Positions 15,566 through 22,275 of a DNA stretch of 46,045 nucleotides are shown here, piece after piece. This DNA is from a virus, in the IMG/VR virus record IMGVR_UViG_3300027821_000011, positions 1-46,045 of that record. The stretch is one strand, 5' to 3'. The notes below the pieces were generated by a model, which searched no databases, was not told the origin of the DNA, and saw nothing but the letters and a program-made list of their open reading frames with translations. Made by a program: the position numbers and the translations under genes. Within the stretch, counting starts at the first letter, position 1. Every line of letters starts with the position of its first letter.

Positions 15566-16234
15566 CTAAGCCGCAGGAGGAGACGGAGGCTCCGGATTCT
15601 TCCGGGTCTTGTCCATCTGCTGGTCGTAGGCCCGCAGGAGCTCCTCGCGGGTGATGTTCTGGAGCTCTGCCGGGAGCACGATCGTGCCTGGCGGAACCCT
15701 CTCCGCCGGCGGACGCCGGAATGCTGCGGGTAGCTGCATCCTCTTGCCGAGTTCCTCATCGGTCATCGGCCGCATGTCCTTGTCACCGGTCACCGTGAAC
15801 GGAGTCTCCGGGAGCGCGATGTTGCTGACGGCTGCTCCTGAGAGAAGCTTGTCAGCTCCGCCGGCCTCCGTGATCAGGTCCTTGGGAACGACCCCCAGGA
15901 TGAACTCGGTAACCGCGGCCTCATCCGTAACCAGCCTCATGAACAAGGCATCGTACGCAGGAGAAGCCAGGAACTCCTTGGTTTTCTCCTCGTTCTTGAC
16001 GAACCGCTTGCCGTCCAGGGACCTCTCTCCGTAAGCGGCCGAGATGATGTTCTTGAACGCGGCCAGGAGTTCGCTGGTCTTCCTGGACTTGACCAGCGTC
16101 TGCAGATAAGTCCCGAGACCGCCGTCCATCCCCAGCTCAAGCTCGACGAGCTCGCTCTTGGAGAGATGGAAGTACAGATCCTCCGTCTGCATCTCCTCGT
16201 TGAAGTCCTTGTAAGTGACTGTTTCCTTGATCAT
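15566..16234 (-). CDS. Conserved phage protein, possibly tail-chaperone-like
   Basis: A 222-residue protein. The N-terminal 130 residues resemble a phage family usually found in tail gene clusters: YFHLSKSELVELELGMDGGLGTYLQ (about 21-45, quoted in part), KNIISAAYGERSLDGKRFVK and ALFMRLVTDEAAVTEFILGVVP. The C-terminus is proline-rich. From memory such proteins are called tail assembly chaperone-like, but here the gene lies outside the tail module, so its role is uncertain. ATG 16234 has AAGGAGGAACC. The stop lies at the edge of promoter-like element 1. Confidence 0.6.
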   Translation of the reverse strand: MIKETVTYKDFNEEMQTEDLYFHLSKSELVELELGMDGGLGTYLQTLVKSRKTSELLAAFKNIISAAYGERSLDGKRFVKNEEKTKEFLASPAYDALFMRLVTDEAAVTEFILGVVPKDLITEAGGADKLLSGAAVSNIALPETPFTVTGDKDMRPMTDEELGKRMQLPAAFRRPPAERVPPGTIVLPAELQNITREELLRAYDQQMDKTRKNPEPPSPPAA

Positions 16235-16243
16235 GGTTCCTCC

Positions 16244-16561
16244 TTATAGCCGCTCGATGGCGACTTTCGTGTTGTTGATCCGCCTGAAGACGTCGATGGT
16301 GACTTCGGCACGATGGCCGTTGTAAGAAATATCGTAGAGGAGGCCCCTGGCGACGTTTGAGGAGACGATCGCCCTCCAGTTGCCGAGAGCCTTCGCGAAC
16401 CAGACGATGAAGACGTCGTCCATCGTCAGCGCTGCATCGGTGTCAGGGTTGTAGTGCCGGTTGTAGTTGTCGACAGCCAGCCTCTTTGCCGCACGTAGGA
16501 AACGATCAGGGTCCAGGTTTTCCCTAGACCCCGGTTCGGTCTGATATACGACATCAGTCAT
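16244..16561 (-). CDS. DUF6275-like small phage protein, copy 2
   Basis: A 105-residue paralogue of the protein at 8143-8469, with shared VFIVWFAKALGNWRAIVS and VTIDVFRRINN segments. It has a longer N-terminus (about 20 residues) and lacks the C-terminal extension of copy 1. Function unknown. ATG 16561 follows AAGGAG, and the upstream membrane gene stops within this start codon (ATGA). Confidence 0.65.
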   Translation of the reverse strand: MTDVVYQTEPGSRENLDPDRFLRAAKRLAVDNYNRHYNPDTDAALTMDDVFIVWFAKALGNWRAIVSSNVARGLLYDISYNGHRAEVTIDVFRRINNTKVAIERL

Positions 16562-16737
16562 GATAGGACTCCTTGTAATGCGGGCTTTATCGCGTCCCGC
16601 AGATTATCCGTGATGGCCTGGCCGATCTTCAGAGCTTCCTTGTCAGGATCGTCTGCTTCGTTCAGCTTCTTCTGGACTGAACGTACGGCCGTTGCGATGA
16701 GATACGGGAGGATCAGCCAGAATATGAACATCCCCAC
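16558..16737 (-). CDS. Small membrane protein, about 59 aa
   Basis: A short gene with one hydrophobic segment near its start (MFIFWLILPYLIATAV) and a charged helical tail (QKKLNEADDPDKEALKIGQA). A longer frame runs upstream inside the DUF6353-like gene but looks non-coding there. GTG 16737 or ATG 16731 are the plausible starts; the SD is weak. The stop overlaps the next ATG by one base pattern (ATGA), supporting translation. Function unknown. Confidence 0.55.
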   Translation of the reverse strand: MGMFIFWLILPYLIATAVRSVQKKLNEADDPDKEALKIGQAITDNLRDAIKPALQGVLS

Positions 16738-16762
16738 GTTGGAGAAGATCTTCCTGATCCAG

Positions 16763-17566
16763 CTAGAAGCATTTCCCGTAATCCGGCCTCGGATTGTTGA
16801 GGTAGCTGAAGGCGAGACAGGGGATTCCGTCGGGATGGAGATGGGAAGTGAAGGCGATCTTGACCCGGTTCTCGATGTTCCATCCGACTTCGTCGCCGAC
16901 GTCCGTGTGCTCCAGGCCGATCTCGTCGCCGAACTCGTTGAGAGAAGCGTACATATCGTTGCCGATGCGAAAGTTGATCTCGTTCTCGGCCCGCCGAATC
17001 TTCTCGATGTCGGAGCGAAAGTAACGCCCCGTGTACGATTCGAAGCAGAGCTGGTCACTCCCCGAGGCGAGGATGATCTCCTTACTGGGAAGAGGGGTGC
17101 CCTCAATCTGCTTCTGGGCCACGACCTCGCGGATCTTCTCTTCCTTGCCGGCGCCGATCGCTTCGACCACGTGATCCTTGTATTCGCGCATCTGCCGGTC
17201 GACGAGCGTGTAGGCGGCCACGAGCGCGGCGTTCCGCTGCATCCCGATCTTGTTGGCTCCCGCGATGCAGGCGATGGTGGCAGCGCCCGCGACTCCCGCC
17301 GGAAGATAGTGCACCCAGGTCGCCTTGATGACCTCGAGGATCGACAGGTTAGCCTGATCGTGAGTCGTTACCGCGACTTGCTCTTGGTCAGCCCGATCGT
17401 AGATCTTCTTGTCCTTGGCATCCGCGATGCTCTCCACGGCCCTTGGCGTGGCCCGGACAGCGAGAGCTGCCGTGATGATGACGCCGGCGATCGCAGCTCC
17501 CGACAGGATCGCTGGTGAATTCCGCTTCGTAATATGGCCGAGTTGATTTAGCCATTCGATGTTCAT
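16763..17566 (-). CDS. DUF6353-like membrane protein, copy 2
   Basis: A protein of about 267 residues paralogous to 13728-14600. It has two hydrophobic segments (AAIAGVIITAALAVRAT, AGVAGAATIACIAGANKI), then MQRNAALVAAYTLVDRQMREY, matching the order in copy 1. The C-terminal part is soluble, with SLNEFGDEIGLEHTDVGDEVGW. The frame begins at 17584, but ATG 17566 has AAAGGAGG at ideal spacing and is preferred. Function unknown. It starts just downstream of a terminator. Confidence 0.75.
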   Translation of the reverse strand: MNIEWLNQLGHITKRNSPAILSGAAIAGVIITAALAVRATPRAVESIADAKDKKIYDRADQEQVAVTTHDQANLSILEVIKATWVHYLPAGVAGAATIACIAGANKIGMQRNAALVAAYTLVDRQMREYKDHVVEAIGAGKEEKIREVVAQKQIEGTPLPSKEIILASGSDQLCFESYTGRYFRSDIEKIRRAENEINFRIGNDMYASLNEFGDEIGLEHTDVGDEVGWNIENRVKIAFTSHLHPDGIPCLAFSYLNNPRPDYGKCF

Positions 17567-17585
17567 TGTTGCCTCCTTTGGCAAG

Positions 17586-17618
17586 AAAAAGAGAGATCGC
17601 TTGTTGGGCGAATCTCTC
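17586..17618 (-). terminator. Rho-independent terminator
   Basis: On the minus strand GAGAGATTCGC, a 7-base loop and GCGATCTCTC form a 10-bp stem with one bulge, followed by TTTTT. It lies between the 64-residue membrane gene and the DUF6353-like gene. Confidence 0.75.
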
Positions 17619-17628
17619 GTGTTGGCTG

Positions 17629-17823
17629 TTAGGCCTTCTTGGTGTCGTTCATGATGAGGTCGGTGACCTTCTGCGACGCGAGGCCGATGGCGACGTTGGT
17701 GAGCACGGTCAGCACGACGGTCGTACCAATGCTTGCACTGGCGGCGACGATCTTGCGGCGACGTGACACCTCGGGCGTCTCGGCGACGGGGGTCTCAGAA
17801 ACGGTCTGCGGCTTCTCGGTCAT
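17629..17823 (-). CDS. Small membrane protein, 64 aa
   Basis: The N-terminal 20 residues are rich in T, P and E, followed by a basic SRRRK cluster and a hydrophobic segment (about 26-48, VAASASIGTTVVLTVLTNVA), ending with a short charged tail. One membrane span with a cytoplasmic basic flank is likely. ATG 17823 has AAGGAG. It is the only gene between promoter-like element 2 and the terminator at 17586-17618, so it may be a single-gene transcript. Function unknown. Confidence 0.75.
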   Translation of the reverse strand: MTEKPQTVSETPVAETPEVSRRRKIVAASASIGTTVVLTVLTNVAIGLASQKVTDLIMNDTKKA

Positions 17824-17849
17824 TGTATTTCTCCTTGAATTTGGCTTAT

Positions 17850-17882
17850 GGCTTCCATTATAGGGCGTGTAATTTCTGCGAG
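17850..17882 (-). promoter_or_regulatory. Candidate promoter, repeat element 2
   Basis: On the minus strand it reads CTCGCAGAAATTACACGCCC, then a perfect TATAAT, then GGAAGCC. It ends about 26 bases before the ATG at 17823, leaving room for a short leader with the SD. This is the clearest member of the repeat family. Confidence 0.7.
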
Positions 17883-17892
17883 GCCCTGAAGC

Positions 17893-18132
17893 TCAAAGCT
17901 CGATTTCGGGTGTTTCCAGCACCACTCCGTGCGCCGTGACGATCGGACCGGCGATGTGCTCGTTGAACGAGTCGATCGCCAGGAGCCACCACTCCCTGCA
18001 CAGGCGGTCCTTCTCTGCAGGATCGTCCGTGGTTTGAAGCTTCTCGCTTATCTCGGTCAGGAGCCTGAAGTACTCCTGTATCGACGCTTCCTTGGCGTCC
18101 CTAAAAGACCGCAGGGGGTCTTCTTGAGTCAT
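17893..18132 (-). CDS. Hypothetical protein, 79 aa
   Basis: A small helical, acidic protein (FRDAKEASIQEYFRLLTEISEKL, then AEKDRLCREWWLLAIDSFNEH). ATG 18132 overlaps the stop of the upstream gene (ATGA). Its end is just before promoter-like element 2. No recognised family. Confidence 0.7.
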   Translation of the reverse strand: MTQEDPLRSFRDAKEASIQEYFRLLTEISEKLQTTDDPAEKDRLCREWWLLAIDSFNEHIAGPIVTAHGVVLETPEIEL

Positions 18133-18344
18133 CGCGTCAGCCTGTCCCGCCTGGCGACCTCACGCCTCCATGCACGTGAGTTGCGGACTCCCGCGTAAGC
18201 CGTCATCAACTTGGCGGCTCCGGCGGACGCCATCGCGAGGACCCCGATGACGGCGAGCGGGTTCTCGTCCCACGCCCGTTCGAACCTGGTCACCATGTTG
18301 GCGAATCGGGCCCGGATCTTGCTAGTGTTGATGTTGAGCTTCAT
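18129..18344 (-). CDS. Small membrane protein, 71 aa
   Basis: A basic N-terminus (MKLNINTSKIRARFANMVTR), one hydrophobic segment (about 29-46, LAVIGVLAMASAGAAKLM) and a strongly basic tail (SRAWRREVARRDRLTR). The frame extends to 18416, but ATG 18344 with GAGAGGAA upstream is preferred and its ATG overlaps the stop of the small zinc-ribbon gene (ATGA). Function unknown. Confidence 0.7.
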   Translation of the reverse strand: MKLNINTSKIRARFANMVTRFERAWDENPLAVIGVLAMASAGAAKLMTAYAGVRNSRAWRREVARRDRLTR

Positions 18345-18499
18345 GATACGTTCCTCTCTTGCATGTGCTTTGTGATTTGCATGACGGGGTTGTCTCCGGT
18401 GAATACTTCCCCGCATTTGCAGACGACTTTGGTCGGCGGCAGGTTCTCCGCCTCGACCACGTAATGCTCAGGCAGGGCCTGGTTGAGATCCTCTTCCAT
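18341..18499 (-). CDS. Small zinc-ribbon-like protein, 52 aa
   Basis: A short gene with ATG at 18499 and stop TGA at 18341-18343. The start overlaps the stop of the gene before (TGATG) and the stop overlaps the next ATG (ATGA), placing it in a tight coupled chain. The peptide contains VVCKCGEVFTGDNP (about 25-38) and ITKHMQ near the end, giving Cys-x-Cys plus His as a possible metal site. It neighbours two other small proteins with Cys/His motifs. Function unknown. Confidence 0.65.
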   Translation of the reverse strand: MEEDLNQALPEHYVVEAENLPPTKVVCKCGEVFTGDNPVMQITKHMQERNVS

Positions 18500-18729
18500 C
18501 AAAGCGGCATCTCCTTCGGCATTTCCCTATTCGAGGTTTCGATGTGCACGTAATCGCCTGGTGCGTGCTGATCTACGTGCTCCCTGAGTCCATCGGCCGG
18601 GATGATCTTCGTGCGTCCGCCGTTCAGTTTGCAGCCAAGACACCAGCCTTCGCCCGGATCGGGCCTGACGCCTATGATGTTAGCCAGCCACCGGCGGAAC
18701 CTGACGATGAGTGAGTTCGGGTCATGCAT
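18499..18729 (-). CDS. Small zinc-finger-like protein, 76 aa
   Basis: The protein has WCLGC (about 29-33) and then REHVDQHAPGD (about 49-59), a C-x2-C ... H-x3-H arrangement that could bind one zinc. The N-terminus is basic and hydrophobic (LIVRFRRWLANIIGV) and might be amphipathic. ATG 18729 has AAGGAG. Possible roles are DNA, RNA or protein binding; none is shown. Confidence 0.7.
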   Translation of the reverse strand: MHDPNSLIVRFRRWLANIIGVRPDPGEGWCLGCKLNGGRTKIIPADGLREHVDQHAPGDYVHIETSNREMPKEMPL

Positions 18730-18974
18730 CAGAACTCCTTCTGCGCCACCATCTCGGCGTAGCAGTTCCCGTCGATGCCGGTCAGGAACAACTCCCGTTC
18801 GGCAACGGTCAGCTCAGGGAACGCTTGCCCGAGCTCCTGAACCCCGTCCATGTAGCGTTCGAACGCGTAGTAGTCGACGGTGAGCTGATGGGTCTTCCCG
18901 CAAGACGGGCATCCCCTGAACGTCACGAGCAGCTTGTTACCCGGCAAGTACTCCGTGCTGAGTACCATTTCCAT
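18729..18974 (-). CDS. Small protein with CxxC-x3-H motif, 81 aa
   Basis: A beta-rich start (VLSTEYLPGNKLLVTFRG) leads to CPSCGKTH (about 22-29), a possible zinc-binding knuckle, then a helical acidic C-terminus. ATG 18974 has GGAGGAA upstream, and a second Met follows two codons later. It is the first gene after the terminator at 18989-19032, and leads the chain of Cys/His-containing small genes. Confidence 0.7.
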   Translation of the reverse strand: MEMVLSTEYLPGNKLLVTFRGCPSCGKTHQLTVDYYAFERYMDGVQELGQAFPELTVAERELFLTGIDGNCYAEMVAQKEF

Positions 18975-18988
18975 GATTCCTCCTTCAT

Positions 18989-19032
18989 AAAAAAGAGAAG
19001 CGCAGTACCGCCTTTTGAGCGGTACCGGCTTC
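18989..19032 (-). terminator. Rho-independent terminator
   Basis: On the minus strand a two-part stem (GAAGC with GCTTC outside, GTACCGC with GCGGTAC inside, loop TCAAAAG) is followed by TCTTTTTT. It ends transcription after the DUF4190-like gene. Confidence 0.8.
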
Positions 19033-19042
19033 GTCTTCCGAT

Positions 19043-19483
19043 CTACTTCGTGTTGTAGGTCGCGTCGATGTTGTTCAGGTCGGTCTGCAGCTGGTCGACC
19101 GCGTGCTGAACGATGATCATGCCGACGACGCCGAGCACGACGGCGAGGACGGAGACGATCACGCCGAGGATGGTCATGACCTTGTTGTCGGCGCGCTTGT
19201 TGCGGAGGCGCTTGACGCCACCCATCCCGAAGCCGAAACCGATCAGCCCGGCAGCAAGGGCCGGAACGGACAGGATCGGGATGAGACCGCAGATCGCCCC
19301 GGCGATGCCGCAGATGAAAGATGTGATGCCGAAGCCGTTCTTCGGCTCCCGAACGTAGACGGTCATCGGCGGCGCGAGGACCTGGGTCTCCGGGTTGGTG
19401 GTAGGGTCCGTGATGTACGCGGGGACGGGCGGCAGAGCGGTGTGGGTCGGGGCGTAGGCGGGGTCGTCGTAGTGGGTGCTCAT
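19043..19483 (-). CDS. DUF4190-like membrane protein, 146 aa
   Basis: A proline- and threonine-rich cytoplasmic-type N-terminus of about 48 residues is followed by two hydrophobic segments (about 52-86, including FICGIAGAICGLIPIL, and about 102-124, MTILGVIVSVLAVVLGVVG). A basic GGVKRLRNKRADNK loop separates them. This is the pattern of DUF4190 proteins common in actinobacterial chromosomes, suggesting host origin. ATG 19483 has AAAGGA. It is flanked by its own promoter-like element and terminator, so it is likely an independent transcription unit. Function unknown; altered host envelope or superinfection exclusion are possibilities only. Confidence 0.75.
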   Translation of the reverse strand: MSTHYDDPAYAPTHTALPPVPAYITDPTTNPETQVLAPPMTVYVREPKNGFGITSFICGIAGAICGLIPILSVPALAAGLIGFGFGMGGVKRLRNKRADNKVMTILGVIVSVLAVVLGVVGMIIVQHAVDQLQTDLNNIDATYNTK

Positions 19484-19515
19484 TGTGGGGTCCTTTCCCT
19501 GAGCTGAGCTCGGGT

Positions 19516-19546
19516 AAAAAATGAGAAGCGTTGGAATCTGCTTCTC
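19516..19546 (-). terminator. Terminator-like hairpin in a leader, possible attenuator
   Basis: On the minus strand GAGAAGC, a 10-base loop and GCTTCTC are followed by ATTTTTT. It lies between promoter-like element 3 (19574-19605) and the start of the DUF4190-like gene (19483), so any transcript from that element meets it first. Confidence 0.6.
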
Positions 19547-19573
19547 GGGTGGGGGGCTGTCGTATTCAGCTCC

Positions 19574-19605
19574 CGCTTCACTATAGGACGTGTTATTTCT
19601 GCGAG
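19574..19605 (-). promoter_or_regulatory. Candidate promoter, repeat element 3
   Basis: On the minus strand CTCGCAGAAATAACACGTCC is followed by TATAGT and GAAGCG. It lies just downstream of the terminator at 19637-19659, in a 210-bp gene-free gap, which fits a promoter that restarts transcription. Confidence 0.65.
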
Positions 19606-19636
19606 GGAAAAATTAGAGGCAAGGAAAACAGAAACC

Positions 19637-19659
19637 CCGTGCAAGGCGGTCTTGCACGG
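19637..19659 (-). terminator. Rho-independent terminator
   Basis: A perfect 9-bp stem (CCGTGCAAG and CTTGCACGG, 5-base loop) lies 35 bases after the stop of the 98-residue gene. On the minus strand it is followed by GGTTTCTGTTTTCC, a loose U-rich tract. Confidence 0.75.
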
Positions 19660-19693
19660 AGCTCCGTTTTCGAGCTTGGTCTGGTCTTCGTGA

Positions 19694-19990
19694 TCAGGTT
19701 CTCGGCCGGTTGAGAAGGCTCATGCTCTTACTGGTGATGATGCCGTTCTTTTCGAAGGCGAGGATCATGGCGATCCCGACGAGGTTGGCTGCTACCACGA
19801 CAATCGTGTCGAGACTCACTCGATCGGGCTTCGGCTCTACGGCCTTGGCCTCGATGAGGGTCTTCAGGTTCAGCGATGCTGTGGTGTAAGCTTCGTCGGC
19901 TGCGTCATATCCTGCCATCTCGGAGATCAGCGCTTCGATCACCGGATCGATAACACTTATCTTCTTTTCTGGCCTGATGAACTTAAACAT
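19694..19990 (-). CDS. Hypothetical protein with membrane segment, 98 aa
   Basis: A first half of charged and helical sequence (FIRPEKKISVIDPVIEALIS, then YDAADEAYTTASLNLKTLIEAK) is followed by one hydrophobic segment (about 63-80, TIVVVAANLVGIAMILAF) and a basic end. A single C-terminal membrane anchor is likely. The frame begins at 20014, but ATG 19990 with AAAGGA upstream is preferred. It lies between promoter-like element 4 and the strong terminator at 19637-19659, so it forms a single-gene unit. Function unknown; it follows the holin. Confidence 0.7.
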   Translation of the reverse strand: MFKFIRPEKKISVIDPVIEALISEMAGYDAADEAYTTASLNLKTLIEAKAVEPKPDRVSLDTIVVVAANLVGIAMILAFEKNGIITSKSMSLLNRPRT

Positions 19991-20006
19991 TTCAGTTCCT
20001 TTCTCT

Positions 20007-20038
20007 GGCTTCACTATAGGGCATGTTATCCCTGCGAT
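20007..20038 (-). promoter_or_regulatory. Candidate promoter, repeat element 4
   Basis: On the minus strand ATCGCAGGGATAACATGCCC is followed by TATAGT and GAAGCC. It overlaps the last codons and stop of the holin gene and ends 17 bases before the ATG at 19990. Confidence 0.6.
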
Positions 20039-20367
20039 CTGCCGAGATCGGTAACTGGATGAACTGTGAGACGAACTTGGTCTTTGTCGGGGATCTGATC
20101 CAGAGGAGTATCGATGTTGAAGACGAGCTTGCCCATCTCCGGATCAGAGTGGTCGATGAGAAGCTGACCGTCCGAAGGCGGTACGTACTTGCCTGTCGAG
20201 ATCCTGAGGATCACGCCCAGGAACGTGTCGATCGCCGTTAGAGTCCCGACGACCTCGGCTCCGTACGGAAGATGCCAGATCTCCGCTATGGTGAAATATA
20301 GCGTCGCGAAGCCCGGGATCCAGATCTGAGCCAAGGTCTTGAGAAAGTCGTAGTGTCTTGAAACCAT
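20026..20367 (-). CDS. Holin, phage r1t type
   Basis: A 113-residue protein with YDFLKTLAQIWIPGFATLYF and EVVGTLTAIDTFLGVILRIS, the two hydrophobic segments and linker of r1t-type holins. Holins oligomerise in the host membrane at lysis and open the way for endolysin. The frame extends to 20451, but ATG 20367 follows AGGAG at good spacing and begins right at the holin core. The C-terminal 40 residues are polar. It closes the tail operon, far from the endolysin gene at 43.5-44.4 kb. Confidence 0.85.
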   Translation of the reverse strand: MVSRHYDFLKTLAQIWIPGFATLYFTIAEIWHLPYGAEVVGTLTAIDTFLGVILRISTGKYVPPSDGQLLIDHSDPEMGKLVFNIDTPLDQIPDKDQVRLTVHPVTDLGRSQG

Positions 20368-20374
20368 ATCGCTC

Positions 20375-20791
20375 CTAGCCGAGCTGTTTCCATGTCCCCG
20401 CGGAGCGAATATACGGAATGGCCTGGTGCCACTTCCCCCCTGAGCGGACATACGGGATAGCTACCTTCCACACGCCCTTCACCCGGATATAAACGCCGCC
20501 GGGCATCGTGATCACTGACGAGGGAGACGGGTTGGAATATCCGTCGTCATTGAGAGCGTAGATAGCGAAGGTGAAAGCTCTCCCGGGAATAAGCCCGGTA
20601 ACGTTCCTGCTACGGTTATTGGCCGAGCTGTCGTAGTAAGCCCCGGTCATGGAGGCGGCGTTCCACCGTCTCATCAGGTATGCCTTGATCGGCTTCCCGC
20701 CGGTGCTGGTCGAAGCTGCCCAGCTGACCGTGACCGTAGTCAGCTGAGTATTCGTGAACGTCGGCTTACCTGGTGGAGACGGCTTTGCCAT
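20375..20791 (-). CDS. Minor tail protein with fibronectin III domain
   Basis: A 138-residue protein. Residues about 5-95 form a fibronectin type III domain (PPGKPTFTNTQLTTVTVSW, then YLMRRWNA and VTGLIPGRAFTFAIYALND). The end has three short repeats of the form W-K-x-A-I-P-Y-x-R-S (from about 99), a pattern seen at the ends of actinophage minor tail proteins. A role in host surface binding at the tail tip is likely. ATG 20791 has GGGGCGA in front. It sits between a small tail gene and the holin. Confidence 0.75.
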   Translation of the reverse strand: MAKPSPPGKPTFTNTQLTTVTVSWAASTSTGGKPIKAYLMRRWNAASMTGAYYDSSANNRSRNVTGLIPGRAFTFAIYALNDDGYSNPSPSSVITMPGGVYIRVKGVWKVAIPYVRSGGKWHQAIPYIRSAGTWKQLG

Positions 20792-20799
20792 GCTCGCCC

Positions 20800-21084
20800 C
20801 TAGATGATCTTGAAGTAGAGGTTGCCGTCAGTTGCTCCTCCGACAGCGTCAGATGCGGCCGCTGTTCCTGACCGGATGTTCAGGTTGGTCCTGGCCGCTG
20901 CCGCGGTCGTCGCCCCGGTTCCGCCGCCGGAAATAGGCCTGACCGCCGGGTTCAGGGTTCTGGTCTGAGCCACGTAGTCCCTTGTGCGGTTGATCTCCTG
21001 AGCGCCTAGCTTGACCTCCGCACCAGGTCCCGCTGACGGTACGAGAGCGAATCCAGCCGCAAGCGCATCATCGCCGATGGCCAT
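20800..21084 (-). CDS. Small tail fibre-like protein, 94 aa
   Basis: The protein contains ISGGGTGATTAAAARTNLNI (about 51-70), a glycine- and alanine-rich segment common in phage tail fibre proteins, ending in a short beta-rich tail. The N-terminal part has INRTRDYVAQTRTLN. It is probably part of the distal tail. ATG 21084 has AAAGGAG. It lies between the Gp37-like and fibronectin-domain genes. Confidence 0.65.
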   Translation of the reverse strand: MAIGDDALAAGFALVPSAGPGAEVKLGAQEINRTRDYVAQTRTLNPAVRPISGGGTGATTAAAARTNLNIRSGTAAASDAVGGATDGNLYFKII

Positions 21085-21096
21085 GTCGGCTCCTTT

Positions 21097-22275
21097 CTAT
21101 GGTTGGTTACCCCAGTACTGATCGTCCGGAACATCGGCCCAGTGTTCGGCAATCGGACGAGCCACCCAAGTGCCTGGCAGCAGGAGTTCCTTGAGAGTCA
21201 GCGTAGGATATGACAGCTCTCCGCTTGAATCGGATACGAAGATCTGCTCAGTGACTATCAGCTGACTGATGAACCCGTCAGGACTCCGCTCCTCGACGAG
21301 GTCTCCCAGGTTGTAGTCGACTCCGTACACATATGGCTGATGCTGCGGGATCTCTCCGTCGAAAGCGTACAACGACCGGTGCTTCGCCAGCTCCTCAAGG
21401 CCTCGCTGTTGCATGGCCGCGGTCAGGGGAGCTCCGACTGCAAGATCGATATCATCAGCCTTGACAAGCAGCACCCGTCGTGCTGAATCCTTAACAGAAG
21501 AATCGACACCGTCCGCGTAGACAGCTATGGCGTCGTTCACCGCGAGAACGTACGCAACCGTCTTCAGGTCCGCAAGGGACCTGAGCGTTGACGTCTTGCT
21601 GATGCTATCCATTCCCTGCGAGAATATGACAGGAGGAAGGATCGTCTGGAAGGACGTCCGGTTGCTCCCGGTGTACACCTCGAAATAAATCTGGCCCAGG
21701 TCGCCATTCTTCACGAGCCGGAAGCCTATCGACCAGATATCGCAGATCTTGACGAGATCGTTGTACACGGTATCCGGATCGAAATCGATGGTGTACGACG
21801 TGTTCGGCTCAGGAATATTCCCCGGAGGAAGAAGGGACCCCGAGTGATAGAAGGGGATCGTGTCGTTCGGGCTCATGACTCCCGTGACGCAGATCTGCGA
21901 GAATATGTACCTCGCGATGTAGCCTGGTGTACCGGTAATGGTCCACTTGGGCTTGGCCGTCAGGTCGTCAAGCGCGGGCATCGCGACCCGGTGGTCAAGA
22001 AGGTCCTCTATCGACTTCCCAGTGACATTGAGCTTCTTCACGCCGTCAGCCGCAAGCTCATCAGACACCGTATCGATCGTCATGACCCGGTACGAGCCTT
22101 TCATCCCGATCCTGGTGCCGGTCTGCAAGAGACTCTTGCTATCGTGATTGGAATTGATCACGATCTCGAAGTCTCCTCTAGCGGCGTACCGCTCGGTCCA
22201 GATAAAGGACTCGTATCCCTCAATAACCCGGAATCGCTGGAGATTGTCGTCAAGGGTGTACCACTCCATCGGCAT
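21097..22275 (-). CDS. ReqiPepy6 Gp37-like tail protein
   Basis: A 392-residue protein fitting the family named after Rhodococcus phage ReqiPepy6 Gp37, baseplate or tail-tip proteins. Features include MEWYTLDDNLQRFRVIEGYESFIWTERY (N-terminus, quoted in part), GDFEIVI (about 34-40), VTGKSIEDLLDHRV (about 84-97) and GVDYNLGDLVEE near residue 320. It would form part of the tail tip with the distal tail protein. ATG 22275 has GGAGGG and overlaps the upstream stop (TGATG), consistent with the usual order tape measure, distal tail, Gp37-like. Confidence 0.8.
   Translation of the reverse strand: MPMEWYTLDDNLQRFRVIEGYESFIWTERYAARGDFEIVINSNHDSKSLLQTGTRIGMKGSYRVMTIDTVSDELAADGVKKLNVTGKSIEDLLDHRVAMPALDDLTAKPKWTITGTPGYIARYIFSQICVTGVMSPNDTIPFYHSGSLLPPGNIPEPNTSYTIDFDPDTVYNDLVKICDIWSIGFRLVKNGDLGQIYFEVYTGSNRTSFQTILPPVIFSQGMDSISKTSTLRSLADLKTVAYVLAVNDAIAVYADGVDSSVKDSARRVLLVKADDIDLAVGAPLTAAMQQRGLEELAKHRSLYAFDGEIPQHQPYVYGVDYNLGDLVEERSPDGFISQLIVTEQIFVSDSSGELSYPTLTLKELLLPGTWVARPIAEHWADVPDDQYWGNQP

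Noticed and set aside
16738-17106. Upstream extension of the small membrane gene frame ending at 16558
   Set aside because: The extension lies inside the DUF6353-like gene, is rich in S, R and T with no protein-like features; only the last 59 codons look coding.
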